Shown: piece by piece, positions 51,288 through 61,552 of the stretch
Layout of the letters: the number at the start of each line of letters is the position of its first letter
How positions within the stretch are numbered: the first letter of the stretch is position 1
DNA from: Oscillospiraceae bacterium
GTDB taxonomy: Bacteria; Bacillota; Clostridia; Oscillospirales; Oscillospiraceae
Direction: 5' to 3'
Assembly: GCA_009777235.1 (NCBI GenBank)
Contig: WRMH01000014.1
Location: 1-64,000 of the forward strand
DNA length: 64,000 nucleotides
Notes under the pieces: generated by a model
The model's input: the letters and a program-made list of their open reading frames with translations, nothing else
The model's database searches: none
Told to the model about the DNA's origin: nothing
Program-made: the position numbers and the translations under genes

Positions 51288-53306
51288 ATGAAAACAGAAC
51301 CTCAGCCAATCGAATCGGCAAATTTACCGACTGCCGTTCTGTCCCCGTTGTCTCAAACCGGAGACAAAAACACGCAGATTGCACACGCTGGAAAAGTCGT
51401 CATCAACCACATCTACCAAAACCAGCCCATTATAGATGCAGTCCCAGCAGACGATAGTTTCGATAGTGGTTGGGTGGACACATACCACAAAAAAGCCATA
51501 GCCGAATATGGAAAAATGCGTACTGTAGCTGACAAGACGGCGAAAGATTTCTATTCTTTCTATGTTTGTTGTGACATAAAAAGCGACGATGAAATACTTC
51601 ATGCTGCAGATGTCGCAAAGTTGTGTTCCCTATCTCGTCGCATCATTATTTCTGCTTCGGGTGGATTTGGGAAGTCAACGATGATGCGGTATTTGTTGCT
51701 GTCCGCAATTGAGCAATACGGGGAATTTGGCTTAGTGCCGATTTTCGTAAGGCTTGGAGATTATGCGTACAGCAGCGCAACGGATATGTTGGAGTACATA
51801 CTTGAACAATCTAACTGCTTTGGGGCGGAGGTAAGGAAGGAAGAACTCGTTTCGTTTCTCAAAAAAGGGAAATGCTGTCTGCTTTTGGATGGATTGGATG
51901 AAGCGTCTACTCAAGAGATAGGACGGCTTGATTACATAATGCGTCCATTTTTCGCTATGTACGCAGATAATTTTTTTGTTGTGACTACTCGACCATACCC
52001 AATTCACAAGCTAAATTCTCTGACGGGCTTTGACATCATGGAGTTGCAACCATTGAGATATGAGCAAGCTGTTGAGTTGGTGCGGAAGCAAGAAACCTTC
52101 TCTATCGACACCAATAAAATAACTGCCAAACATTTTAATACTTTGACTCGATCTCTCTTTGAAAAACAAAAAATCCTTATGTGCAATCCGAGAACTCTGA
52201 CTATGCTGGCAAAGAAATACGAAAGACGATGGAATACTCTTCCTGATGATTTACATCGCGAGGTTGTGATAAGCTATGCCGAATTGTACGATACAGAATG
52301 CGGCAATCCTCATCGAATGTTGAAAACGAGATTGAACGTGCGAGATATCGTGAGCCGTTTCGCCGTGCTATGCTACAAAGCCTACGAAAAAGGCGAATAC
52401 GAGTTCACACAACAAACCATTGACAGCTACCTTCGACAAGTTGACAGCGAGATTGATGGGGATGATTTCTTATTCGATGTGTGCGAAAATCTTTCTTTTC
52501 TCGAAGAAGGTGGCGGCAAATTTCGTTTTTCACACCGCTCTGTGCAAGAATATTTTTGTGCGAGTTATCTATCCCGATTGCAACCAGAACAATTAACGGG
52601 ATTTAGAAATGTCTTGCTCACTCGATTCCAAGAATATAGTGAAAGCGTACTGCGTTTTCATTACGAAATGATGCCGGGCTTGGTGGAGGAACATATCTTC
52701 TTACCGTTCTTGACGAAGTTATTCAGCAATTCTAAAAAGCATACTGGATACTACAATTATCTGTTTTCTCAATACCCCGTCATTTATTATGACCACGAAG
52801 AGCCGTTAGAGGAATCGGATAACCAACCTCTCTCTCCATTGGTTCAGTTCCTTCTTGTTATGCTTGACGTGCAATCCGAACACGCATTGAATGACTTCCC
52901 GTTTTATGAGGAATTTGCCGTGTGGGTTACGGCAATGCCTGTGTGGACATTCGCGAATGATGCTACGACTAACACGATAATAAGAAGTTTGGAGGACGAT
53001 TCCGCATTTGCCTTTGATTCAAATTTTGGTTTTTTGGATATAGCAAATGAGGTGATGCCGCCGAAACGAATTCCATATGCTGTATACGCTGCAGATGACG
53101 GAGATGAAATTTACGATGGGGCATTTGGTTGGGAACTTGAATTCAAGACGCAGGATGTTTATGCGGCATATAAAAAAGAAGGCAAATACGGAGATATTCT
53201 AAGAGTCCTCGACAGCGATGACTTTGAACTCAAAGCGGAGTACCTTGCGTTGTTCAACTACTATGAAACGCTGAAGTTACGATATGACGCTAAAGATAAT
53301 TCATAA
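51288..53306 (+). CDS. NACHT-type NLR-like ATPase
   Basis: This protein has 672 residues from ATG 51288 (GAGGAGGGATC before it). N-terminal motif: residues 1-40 (SQTGDKNTQIAHAGKVVIN). NACHT core: Walker A SGGFGKST (about 124-131), Walker B CCLLLDGLDEA (196-206), then FFVVTTRPY. A winged-helix-like part (FRFSHRSVQEYFCASYLS) follows near 420. No LRR or TPR repeats are evident. Bacterial NACHT proteins act in antiphage immunity. Here it lies between a desulfurase module and DISARM. Confidence 0.88.
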   Translation: MKTEPQPIESANLPTAVLSPLSQTGDKNTQIAHAGKVVINHIYQNQPIIDAVPADDSFDSGWVDTYHKKAIAEYGKMRTVADKTAKDFYSFYVCCDIKSDDEILHAADVAKLCSLSRRIIISASGGFGKSTMMRYLLLSAIEQYGEFGLVPIFVRLGDYAYSSATDMLEYILEQSNCFGAEVRKEELVSFLKKGKCCLLLDGLDEASTQEIGRLDYIMRPFFAMYADNFFVVTTRPYPIHKLNSLTGFDIMELQPLRYEQAVELVRKQETFSIDTNKITAKHFNTLTRSLFEKQKILMCNPRTLTMLAKKYERRWNTLPDDLHREVVISYAELYDTECGNPHRMLKTRLNVRDIVSRFAVLCYKAYEKGEYEFTQQTIDSYLRQVDSEIDGDDFLFDVCENLSFLEEGGGKFRFSHRSVQEYFCASYLSRLQPEQLTGFRNVLLTRFQEYSESVLRFHYEMMPGLVEEHIFLPFLTKLFSNSKKHTGYYNYLFSQYPVIYYDHEEPLEESDNQPLSPLVQFLLVMLDVQSEHALNDFPFYEEFAVWVTAMPVWTFANDATTNTIIRSLEDDSAFAFDSNFGFLDIANEVMPPKRIPYAVYAADDGDEIYDGAFGWELEFKTQDVYAAYKKEGKYGDILRVLDSDDFELKAEYLALFNYYETLKLRYDAKDNS

Positions 53307-53333
53307 CAAATCATAACAATTCACATATTATCC

Positions 53334-53362
53334 TTGTAATTATCGTTTGCGTGTGATATAAT
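53334..53362 (+). promoter_or_regulatory. Promoter of the DISARM operon
   Basis: TTGTAA (53334-53339) and TATAAT (53357-53362) are 17 bases apart, 47 bases before the HTH gene. Confidence 0.6.
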
Positions 53363-53408
53363 AATATCGTGGTTTGATTGCGAGATGAATCCAAGAGGAG
53401 GGGTGAAA

Positions 53409-53606
53409 ATGTCTAACGAGCCTGAGAAGTGGTCAAATATCGAGGAAATAGCCGCTCACCTCGGCGTGAGCAAAGACACCATCCGTAACTGGATTAAGAA
53501 GGATGCCATTCCTCACAAGCGTATCGGTAAACAGTATAAGTTCAGAATTTCGGAAGTGGACACATGGGTCGAAAGCGGCAAGAGTGCGGAAATAGACCCG
53601 GCGTAG
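53409..53606 (+). CDS. Excisionase-type helix-turn-helix protein
   Basis: The 65-residue protein (WSNIEEIAAHLGVSKDTIRN, WIKKDAIPHKRIGKQYKFR) is a MerR/excisionase-fold DNA-binding protein. ATG 53409 follows AGGAGG (53395-53400). As the first gene of the DISARM operon it is probably its regulator; similar genes lead many restriction-type systems. Confidence 0.85.
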   Translation: MSNEPEKWSNIEEIAAHLGVSKDTIRNWIKKDAIPHKRIGKQYKFRISEVDTWVESGKSAEIDPA

Positions 53607-53670
53607 AAAATCTGTCTTGAGGCGCGGCAAGCGTGAAATACAACTAAAAAAGGAAGTTGGAGGTGGCGAT

Positions 53671-55236
53671 GTGGCTCAACGCACACAGGCACAAATAAGC
53701 TATAACATGAGTCGCATACGCGACCGTGATACAAAAATAGAAAAACTTCTCCGCAATGAATTGATTCGGAGAGGGATTACGACATTCGTATCCAACGAAA
53801 AGTCAATCGTAGGCAAGCCCGACTTTGCATTTCCTGCCAGAAAAATCGCCGTATTTTGCGATTCTGAATTTTGGCACGGGCATGACTGGGAAAGCCGCAA
53901 AAAAGACTTTAAGACCAACGAGCAGTCTTGGATTCCAAAAATCGAAAAAAACATAGCCAGAGATGCTTTTGTGACGCAAACCCTCCGCAATAACGGATGG
54001 CGGGTTTTGCGCTTTTGGGGAGAAGAAATCAAACGGGATGTGTACATTTGTGTAAACGAAATTGAGGGATTACTACGCATTACTCCTGTTCGTCCGTTTA
54101 GGGTCGTTGACCTTTGTGCCGGAATAGGCGGCATCAGACGCGGTTTCGAGCGCGGGCTTGGCGTTGAAACCGTATTGACTGCTGAAATTGATAAATATGC
54201 CTGTGCAACTTATGAACATATCTTCGGCACAAATCCGCACAATGATTTGACAACCGCCGAGTTCAAAACACTTGTTGGTGAGACCGATTACGAGATTCTG
54301 CTCGCGGGGTTTCCCTGTCAGACATTCAGCAGAGTCGGACTGAAAGAAGGATTTGAAAACGAGGAAAAGGGACAGATATTTTTCCATATCGCCAAAATCA
54401 TAGAAGCCACCCGCCCGGCTGCATTTTTTCTTGAAAATGTCGACCATATTGTGACAAGGGACAATGGCAATACGTTTAAATTGATTATAGAAACACTGGA
54501 AGCAGAATTGAAATATAAGGTAATCGGTGTAACAACTGATTCGGAAGCCACCTCTGTGTATAGGGCGAGGGATTTTGTAAGAAACTCACGTGCTTTCGGT
54601 GTACCGCAAAACCGTCCGCGTACATATATTATCGGATTCGACAAGGAGCGTTTCAGACCCGAAAGACTGGCTCTCTTGCCTTCGGAATTGCCGAAAGGCA
54701 GAAAACAAACTCTTTACGGAGACCTTAATGACTTGTTGGAACGAGACGTGCCTCCGAGGTATTATATGGCTTCGGGATACTTCGAGACCCTTGTCAGGCA
54801 CAGGGAGAGACAGGAGGGCAGAGGTTACGGTTTCGGGTACAGAATCATCAACGAACCAGATATCGAACATCCCGTTGCCAACACAATCCTTGCGACAGGC
54901 GGCTCTGGCAGGGAGAGAAATTTGATTCGCGATCCCCGTGAAGGCATTGCCGGAATGATGGTTCAAGGAAAAAAAACACCATTGAATGACCAGGGTATTC
55001 GTGTAATGACTCCGACGGAATGGGGGAAATTGCAAGGGTTTATTAATTACGGATTTTTACGGGAAGACGGAACGGAGGGTTTTTCGTTTCCGGAGGATAT
55101 GCCCGATATTCAGAAATATAAGCAATTCGGTAATTCTGTTACTATCCCTGCAGTCGAAGAGATGGCGCGTTTTATGGGGGAATGCTTCGACATACTCCGT
55201 GAAGGCAGAGAGCAAGGCGGAGGTGAGCGGTTATGA
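53671..55236 (+). CDS. drmMII: Vsr endonuclease-C5 cytosine methyltransferase fusion (DrmMII)
   Basis: The protein has 521 residues from GTG 53671 (GGAGG 7 bases before). Residues 1-135 are Vsr-like: RDRDTKIEKLLRNELIRRGI, GKPDFAF, FCDSEFWHGHDWE. Residues 143-515 are a C5 methyltransferase: VVDLCAGIGGIRRGFE, GFPCQTFSRVGLKEG (catalytic Cys about 216), FFLENVDHIV, NRPRTYIIGF and QFGNSVTIPAVEEMA. It would mark host DNA for the DISARM system, and the Vsr half could nick T:G mismatches made by deamination. It overlaps drmE by 4 bases. Confidence 0.92.
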   Translation: MAQRTQAQISYNMSRIRDRDTKIEKLLRNELIRRGITTFVSNEKSIVGKPDFAFPARKIAVFCDSEFWHGHDWESRKKDFKTNEQSWIPKIEKNIARDAFVTQTLRNNGWRVLRFWGEEIKRDVYICVNEIEGLLRITPVRPFRVVDLCAGIGGIRRGFERGLGVETVLTAEIDKYACATYEHIFGTNPHNDLTTAEFKTLVGETDYEILLAGFPCQTFSRVGLKEGFENEEKGQIFFHIAKIIEATRPAAFFLENVDHIVTRDNGNTFKLIIETLEAELKYKVIGVTTDSEATSVYRARDFVRNSRAFGVPQNRPRTYIIGFDKERFRPERLALLPSELPKGRKQTLYGDLNDLLERDVPPRYYMASGYFETLVRHRERQEGRGYGFGYRIINEPDIEHPVANTILATGGSGRERNLIRDPREGIAGMMVQGKKTPLNDQGIRVMTPTEWGKLQGFINYGFLREDGTEGFSFPEDMPDIQKYKQFGNSVTIPAVEEMARFMGECFDILREGREQGGGERL

Positions 55237-57887
55237 CAAACGAACAAGCCTTTCTCCGCTTGACGGAAAAATGCGATATTTATTTTGAGGAGTCGCTGAT
55301 TTCAAAGGAGCGGCTTATTCAAAAATATGTCGAATTCTTCTCATCCGCATTTGATAAACAAGAGTATTCCCTGTCTGTCGCCCAGCACACAGGCTCGATT
55401 TGTTTTGATGTTGTATCTTTTTTGATAGCCGCCCTTGGATGCTTGGCTCTAAACGAAACCGAGAACGACGATATTATCCGTGGTTTCGAGGACGGGGAAA
55501 TTGTGCTTATGTCTTTGAATCGCAGTAAAGAACGCCGTATTTGGCGCGGGTTTTATACACCAAACAAAGATAGGGGGTTCGATGTATCCGATTTTGACAA
55601 TGCGAAATTTGCCATGCTCGAACAACCCGAGCAACACTCAAAGCACTATATCCCCAGAAAAGACTGGTATCGCATATCGCCGTACAAGGGGACTTCTACT
55701 CGCACGGATGGGCGCGGAATAAAAAGACAAAAATCTAACCGCAACGAATTCATCTCGTTCTTATTCGACATTCCGGTCGCCTCGATACCGAGCGTTGTCG
55801 GTGTTTCGACGGTCATCGTAAGCGACAGAGAACTTTTCGGGCGAATCGCAAACGGTGTCCGTGTCGAATACGGAAACGGCAACTCCGTCGGATTGCTTGA
55901 CCTTGTCGCGGCATCTTATTACACGTCAAACTTGGAAGAACACAGATTCGGGGCAAACCCCGCAAAAATCGAACCGAGTTTAAAGATTACATCCAGAATC
56001 TCAGCAGCACGGGAGTTGGTGCTGGATAAGAGCGGGAATAAGACAGTCGGATTTATGATTGTCAGTACGGATTCGGTTTCAAGCCACGATTCTGAGCTTA
56101 CAGAATTGCTTGAACGTAAGTCGCTGAAATTCTCACTACTCACATCCTCCGTTGACTCCGGCGTTGCTCAGGAGGTAATCAAGGCAAAGGACGAGGCATC
56201 GATATTTGTTTGCACAAAGGAATTCTTGCTTCATCATTCAGAGCCGCTAAAAGAAGCGAATCCCTTAACCGTTGAGTTGGATTCGCAAGTAGAGCATATA
56301 GTCAATAACGAGATTTCCCCTATTCTTGTTGATGGAATTGCGACATGGCAGGAAATAAAAGCGTTGAAAAATGCTCTTTTTGCGATAAAGCGTTCCGATA
56401 TAAAAAGCGAGAATAAGGACGATTTTATCGTTACGGCACACGCCCTGACGAATCTGATATTAACGGCCGCCTTTCCTTTGGAACGCTTAAACAAAGCTTT
56501 TGAACAAGGCGGCTTTGCAACAAGGGCGACCTCGCCGATAGTTAAGTTGGATGAACTTTGGCGACTTGCGGAGAAGTCCACGGAATTGGTGGATTGTTTT
56601 CTTGATGCCACGGATGCGATAGACCGACTGTACTATTCCATATTGATGAACTGTCCAAAACACAATGCGCTTGTCGGACTGCTTGAAAAATATGCCGACA
56701 AAAGGACGGCGGTAATTGTCCCAAAGGGATACTATGCGGACATCCTAAAAGAAGATGCTGCACTACGGAAAAACAGTATCACTGTCGTAACCGCAAATCG
56801 CTTTGACGGGAAAGAGCAATATGATGTAATCATTGTTGTCGGAGACTTTATGGGTACGCATTTCAATCCGTTCAAATGCCGCTCTGCTTCCGACATCCTT
56901 GTTTTGCTTTATGATGGAGAAGCCAAATTTTTCGCGCATAAAAAACGTCAGGCAGAGGCATACGAAAAATCAATCAACGACAGGCTCGGCATTGAGGCAG
57001 AGGATGATTTTGGAGAGACCCCCGATGATGAATCGGATTTTGAAGATATTGTGTCTGTGGCTTCTGCAGACGGCGAGTTGGAGACCTACATAGATAAAAT
57101 TACTTCCTTTAATGTGGATTCCTTTGTAAAAAGCATCTCGGGGTATTCGGGAAACGCTCCGGCCACAGATATTTATGCGGTCGGAAGCTTCATAAGCGGT
57201 GAGCAAATATTGTTCACGCGCTACTATCAGGCGGTTGTTTTCGATGAATCGAGCGGTTCTGTTTCGGAAAAGGACGTGGATTCTCTGCGCTCCGGCGATA
57301 CATTGGTGTTTGCCAAACGCGACGACAACACCAAAAATATGGTGGATTATATCTTTGAACAATTGCAACAAACCGATCGTCTTTCCAATGCGGTGGTCGA
57401 TGCAACAGAAAAATCCTTGTATTGGAAGTTGGCGTTGCGCGAATATAGGGAGAATCACAATCTTTCATTCAGAGAAGTCGCCAAAAGACTCCAGGGGCTA
57501 GGACTCTCGATTCAAGAGGTATCTGTCAGGCAATGGCTGATTGACGAAAGCCGCATTATAGGTCCGAGAGAAGAAAATACGCTTATGCAAATTGCCAATC
57601 TGACCCAAGACCCGTTTCTGCTCGATGATGTACGCGGTTATTTTGATGCCTGTGAAGTTGTCCGCAAACAGCGTAAAAACATCCTGAAGCTGATAGGAAA
57701 AGCAATCACGGATAAGTTGAGCGGATTTGCCCCGACAGGAGATAAGTTGTTGGAGTTCATCTTTGAGAATGTGGAAAAATTGTCGGAAACAGTAGAGTTG
57801 GATGATATTTCTGGTTTGGACAGGCTGATTTCCGTTCCGACCACTTTCACCAACAGGCCGATTAAAGATATGGAGGTAGGGTTATGA
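55233..57887 (+). CDS. drmE: DISARM protein DrmE
   Basis: The 884-residue protein occupies the drmE position of class 2 DISARM, between the methyltransferase and DrmA. It has no motif I can assign except an HTH-like stretch (NHNLSFREVAKRLQGLGLSI, about 730-760) and an acidic linker (EDDFGETPDDESDFED, about 590). The long length and the neighbours drive the call. DrmE has no known biochemical activity. It shares 4 bases with each neighbour. Confidence 0.75.
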   Translation: MTNEQAFLRLTEKCDIYFEESLISKERLIQKYVEFFSSAFDKQEYSLSVAQHTGSICFDVVSFLIAALGCLALNETENDDIIRGFEDGEIVLMSLNRSKERRIWRGFYTPNKDRGFDVSDFDNAKFAMLEQPEQHSKHYIPRKDWYRISPYKGTSTRTDGRGIKRQKSNRNEFISFLFDIPVASIPSVVGVSTVIVSDRELFGRIANGVRVEYGNGNSVGLLDLVAASYYTSNLEEHRFGANPAKIEPSLKITSRISAARELVLDKSGNKTVGFMIVSTDSVSSHDSELTELLERKSLKFSLLTSSVDSGVAQEVIKAKDEASIFVCTKEFLLHHSEPLKEANPLTVELDSQVEHIVNNEISPILVDGIATWQEIKALKNALFAIKRSDIKSENKDDFIVTAHALTNLILTAAFPLERLNKAFEQGGFATRATSPIVKLDELWRLAEKSTELVDCFLDATDAIDRLYYSILMNCPKHNALVGLLEKYADKRTAVIVPKGYYADILKEDAALRKNSITVVTANRFDGKEQYDVIIVVGDFMGTHFNPFKCRSASDILVLLYDGEAKFFAHKKRQAEAYEKSINDRLGIEAEDDFGETPDDESDFEDIVSVASADGELETYIDKITSFNVDSFVKSISGYSGNAPATDIYAVGSFISGEQILFTRYYQAVVFDESSGSVSEKDVDSLRSGDTLVFAKRDDNTKNMVDYIFEQLQQTDRLSNAVVDATEKSLYWKLALREYRENHNLSFREVAKRLQGLGLSIQEVSVRQWLIDESRIIGPREENTLMQIANLTQDPFLLDDVRGYFDACEVVRKQRKNILKLIGKAITDKLSGFAPTGDKLLEFIFENVEKLSETVELDDISGLDRLISVPTTFTNRPIKDMEVGL

Positions 57888-60800
57888 ACGCAGGGGAAAT
57901 AAGGACACAAATGATACCTGTCCGCGATAAATATATTGATTTGGTAAAGCGGGAGTTGGCGGGACCGGGTTCTGAGTTTTCGATACCCGGTGCTGGGCAT
58001 GAACTTATTTCCAGCAGTCCGACATCTCGATATTCGGTCGGCATTCTTTATCCGCAGGGGAATCAAATCAATCAAGACAACGACGAAACCGTTCCTGTAG
58101 TAGCGGGCGATGATACTGATGCCGATGATGATATGAAAGACGAAGAGGGGAACACAACCCAAGAACCGCCGCTGGAAGACAAACCAAAATTTTCAGAAAA
58201 TGACGAAACCGCCGACGAAAATCTTGACGAAGAGGTCGGTTTGTCTTCGCAGTATATGCCTTCCTCGATGGGGATAACCTTTCTCGTGAAAGGAAGCGCA
58301 GATACTATTCGGGGCAAGGTTTCATTTGCGACTTACAGGAGCGCAAAAGTGTCGGACTGTGTAATTCCGTTTTACCCGGATAACCCGGACGGTTATTCCG
58401 TCCCGCCGCAACTGTCCCACAAAATCACTTACGATAAAGAAAATAAGGTTCTTTGTCTTGTCGACGCTATAAAAGTCAAGGACGTATCTTTGGTTAAAAG
58501 CGACATTCCCGATAATCTGGTAAATGTTGCGTATCGTTTTGCCGATTTTTGCAAAAGCGGTTTCGTGCGCGAACCGCGCAAAGCTCCTTTTGAGTTGGAT
58601 TTTTCCGAGAGCGATTATATAGACCGCAACAAAGATATTGACGGAACTTCGGCAAAAATTACCGCCCTGAGAACAAAAATCCGTGAAGGGCTTTGGTCTG
58701 TTACGGTTATGTTAGTGAACGGATTAAACGAAGCACCTGCCAAAGACCACCACTGTCTTTTTCAGCCCAAGATTGAAATATCAACCGCAGACAACAGCTT
58801 CATCTTTGTGGAAACGAATCTGTACGCCGATCAAGATAATATGGACGAAGAGGAGCGTTCTCTTGAATTGCTTTACAGAAACAAAAAAATATACGGAACG
58901 GGACTCGGTGTTGCCGTCGATTGGACGATAGACTGTTCCGGCAAGGGGATTCTTTGGAGCGAATATTTCCCTCAAGCCGAAGTGCCGCAGATGAATTTCG
59001 ATTTACCTCAAAACGATGCAGTTTCTGCGGCTCAGTTATCCATGAAATATCTTTCGGATTTGGACAATTCCGATAAGGCACAAAAAATATCCGCGTTGCG
59101 GGGACTTGTGGGCGTATATGAGACATGGGTCAACGGCTTGGAAACAAATACAAAGACACTTGATTCCCGATACCAATCGGCCGCTGTCGGGAACATTGCC
59201 GAGTGCCGCCGCGCTTATATAAGGATGTATGAGGGAATCCAAACACTCGAAGAAAACTCTCACGCTTGGTCGGCTTTTCAACTTGCAAATCGGGCAATGT
59301 TCATGCAACGGGTTCATTTGGGGCTACAAGATAAAACCTCCGACATAAACAGATATCCGGGAGATGCCGATATTTCTGCGTTGCTCCGAGATATGGATTA
59401 CTACAAACATGATGATAATAACGCCATTTGGAGACCGTTCCAGATAGCTTTCCTGTTAATGGATATCAACTCCATAGTCAATGATGATTCGCCTGACCGC
59501 AGTCTTGTGGATTTGATTTGGTTTCCCACAGGCGGTGGCAAAACAGAAGCCTATCTCGGATTGACTGCATTTGCGATTTTTTATCGCAGGCTTGTTCATT
59601 TGCCGGATTCGGCAGGAACGGCGGTTATCATGCGTTATACATTGCGTTTACTTGCTGCACAACAATTCACGAGAGCTGCCACGTTGATTTGCGCCTGCGA
59701 GTATATCCGCAGCGACAGGACAAAAAAATATCCGAATTATTCGTTGGGAGAAGAACCTATAACCATCGGGCTTTGGATTGGAGGCTCTCATATTCCAAAC
59801 AAAAACATCGGCAGCAAAAACAGTGCGAAATATCATCTGGACGAACTTATGAGCGCAACCGTTTCCAACATTCGCTACGCTCTGGAACGCCACAATAAAT
59901 TTCAGGTTCTCAAATGCCCTTGGTGTGGGACAAGAATGATTAAGTCCGCCGAAGACAAAAAGCTCATCGGGCGGTGGGGATACGCAATGAAAAACAACAG
60001 GCACTTTTATTTGCATTGCACTCACGAAGATTGTCCGTTTGAGATACGCCTTCCGATTTTAATCATCGACGAGGAATTGTATGCAGCCCCTCCGACTTTG
60101 TTATTCGGAACGGTGGATAAATTTGCAATGATGCCGTGGAACGGAAACGTTGGTGCGTTCTTTGCCGCCGGTCGGGATAGTCGCGCTCCTGAATTAATAA
60201 TTCAAGACGAGTTGCACTTGATTTCGGGCGCACTCGGAACTGTTGTCGGTCTGTATGAAACCGCCGTCGATGCATTGTGTTCGCAAAAAGGCATCAGAAC
60301 AAAAATAATCGCTTCCACGGCAACAATTCGCAGGGCAAAAGAACAATGTTCCGTTTTGTATGACCGGGATGTGGTTCAATTCCCCGCTCCCGGACTTGAT
60401 GCCGAAGATTCGTTTTTCGCCCGTGAGCGGAAGATATCGCTCGAGGAAGGCGTATTCGGGCGCAGATATGTGGGGATTATGCCATCCGGAAAGACAAAAG
60501 CGATGACGGAAATCAGAGCAATGGCCGACTTGATGCAGACGGTTTACACCATGAGGCTGCCCGATGAGGTAAGGGATAAATTATGGACACTTACAGTGTA
60601 TTTTAACAGCCTTAAAGATTTGGGGAAAGCATCCACGATGGTGGATGATGACGTTAAGGATTTCATAGTACGCATGGCAAACAGGATGTTCCGCCAAAGA
60701 AGACTCATTGTGCAAGCCGACGAACTTACAAGCCGCGTTACCACAACGGGTCTTAATGAAACGCTCGACAAGCTCGAGAAAGTCGAGTATTCGGCACAAA

Positions 60801-61552
60801 ATATGGAGAACCGCCGTTATGCTTCAAGTGTACTTCTTGCGACAAACATGATTTCTGTCGGAATAGACGTTGCAAGGTTGAATGTAATGCTGATGGTAGG
60901 ACAGCCAAAATTAACAAGCGAGTATATTCAGGCCTCCAGCCGTGTTGGACGTTCATATCCGGGAACCGTATTCATTCAATATGATGCGACAAAAAGCCGT
61001 GACCGTTCGCATTATGAACGCTTCAAACCGTACCATGATTCGTTTTATCGGTTTGTAGAACCGACCGGAGCCACGCCGTTTTCCAAACCCGCACGAGACC
61101 GTGCGCTCCACGCTGTTCTCACATCGATAATGCGGCATCGCAGTACGGTTGCGCTTGTCAATGATCGCGATGCGATAGAATTTGATGCTGAGTATTTTGC
61201 CGACGATATTTTGGCAATCAAAGAATTTGTCTTGAAACGGGTTAAGAATATAAACGAGAGGGCCGACAATGGGCTTCGTGACGATATTACCGAAATCGAG
61301 TCCGAAATCGAAGAGTTCTTTCGCTCTTGGCAAAGAATCGCCAACGATTCGCAAGATAAAAAGATGGCTTTCGGTTTCGGGTACAAATTTATCGTCGCGC
61401 CGTTTTCCGGCTCAGAGCGACGTCTGCTAAAGCCCTATAATTCGCCGGGGAAAGACGATTCATTTGAAACACTTACATCAATGCGTAATGTAGACACCCC
61501 GGTTCGCGGGAAAGTTGTGATTTGGGAGGAGAGCGATAATGGAAAAGGTTAA
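57884..61552 (+). CDS. drmA: DISARM helicase DrmA
   Basis: The 1222-residue protein has the DrmA signature DLIWFPTGGGKTEAYLGLTA (Walker A near 548-556), ELIIQDELHLISGALGT (DEXH-like, near 773) and the helicase C motif TSEYIQASSRVGRSYPG (near 1010). CPWCGTRM and HCTHEDCPF are a possible zinc site. DrmA with DrmB binds and translocates on DNA to stop phage. The N-terminal 150 residues are acidic (DDTDADDDMKDEEGN). Confidence 0.93.
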   Translation: MNAGEIRTQMIPVRDKYIDLVKRELAGPGSEFSIPGAGHELISSSPTSRYSVGILYPQGNQINQDNDETVPVVAGDDTDADDDMKDEEGNTTQEPPLEDKPKFSENDETADENLDEEVGLSSQYMPSSMGITFLVKGSADTIRGKVSFATYRSAKVSDCVIPFYPDNPDGYSVPPQLSHKITYDKENKVLCLVDAIKVKDVSLVKSDIPDNLVNVAYRFADFCKSGFVREPRKAPFELDFSESDYIDRNKDIDGTSAKITALRTKIREGLWSVTVMLVNGLNEAPAKDHHCLFQPKIEISTADNSFIFVETNLYADQDNMDEEERSLELLYRNKKIYGTGLGVAVDWTIDCSGKGILWSEYFPQAEVPQMNFDLPQNDAVSAAQLSMKYLSDLDNSDKAQKISALRGLVGVYETWVNGLETNTKTLDSRYQSAAVGNIAECRRAYIRMYEGIQTLEENSHAWSAFQLANRAMFMQRVHLGLQDKTSDINRYPGDADISALLRDMDYYKHDDNNAIWRPFQIAFLLMDINSIVNDDSPDRSLVDLIWFPTGGGKTEAYLGLTAFAIFYRRLVHLPDSAGTAVIMRYTLRLLAAQQFTRAATLICACEYIRSDRTKKYPNYSLGEEPITIGLWIGGSHIPNKNIGSKNSAKYHLDELMSATVSNIRYALERHNKFQVLKCPWCGTRMIKSAEDKKLIGRWGYAMKNNRHFYLHCTHEDCPFEIRLPILIIDEELYAAPPTLLFGTVDKFAMMPWNGNVGAFFAAGRDSRAPELIIQDELHLISGALGTVVGLYETAVDALCSQKGIRTKIIASTATIRRAKEQCSVLYDRDVVQFPAPGLDAEDSFFARERKISLEEGVFGRRYVGIMPSGKTKAMTEIRAMADLMQTVYTMRLPDEVRDKLWTLTVYFNSLKDLGKASTMVDDDVKDFIVRMANRMFRQRRLIVQADELTSRVTTTGLNETLDKLEKVEYSAQNMENRRYASSVLLATNMISVGIDVARLNVMLMVGQPKLTSEYIQASSRVGRSYPGTVFIQYDATKSRDRSHYERFKPYHDSFYRFVEPTGATPFSKPARDRALHAVLTSIMRHRSTVALVNDRDAIEFDAEYFADDILAIKEFVLKRVKNINERADNGLRDDITEIESEIEEFFRSWQRIANDSQDKKMAFGFGYKFIVAPFSGSERRLLKPYNSPGKDDSFETLTSMRNVDTPVRGKVVIWEESDNGKG

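Noticed and set aside
44960-53306. Prophage
   Set aside because: A recombinase is present, but no capsid, tail, terminase or lysis gene is seen.
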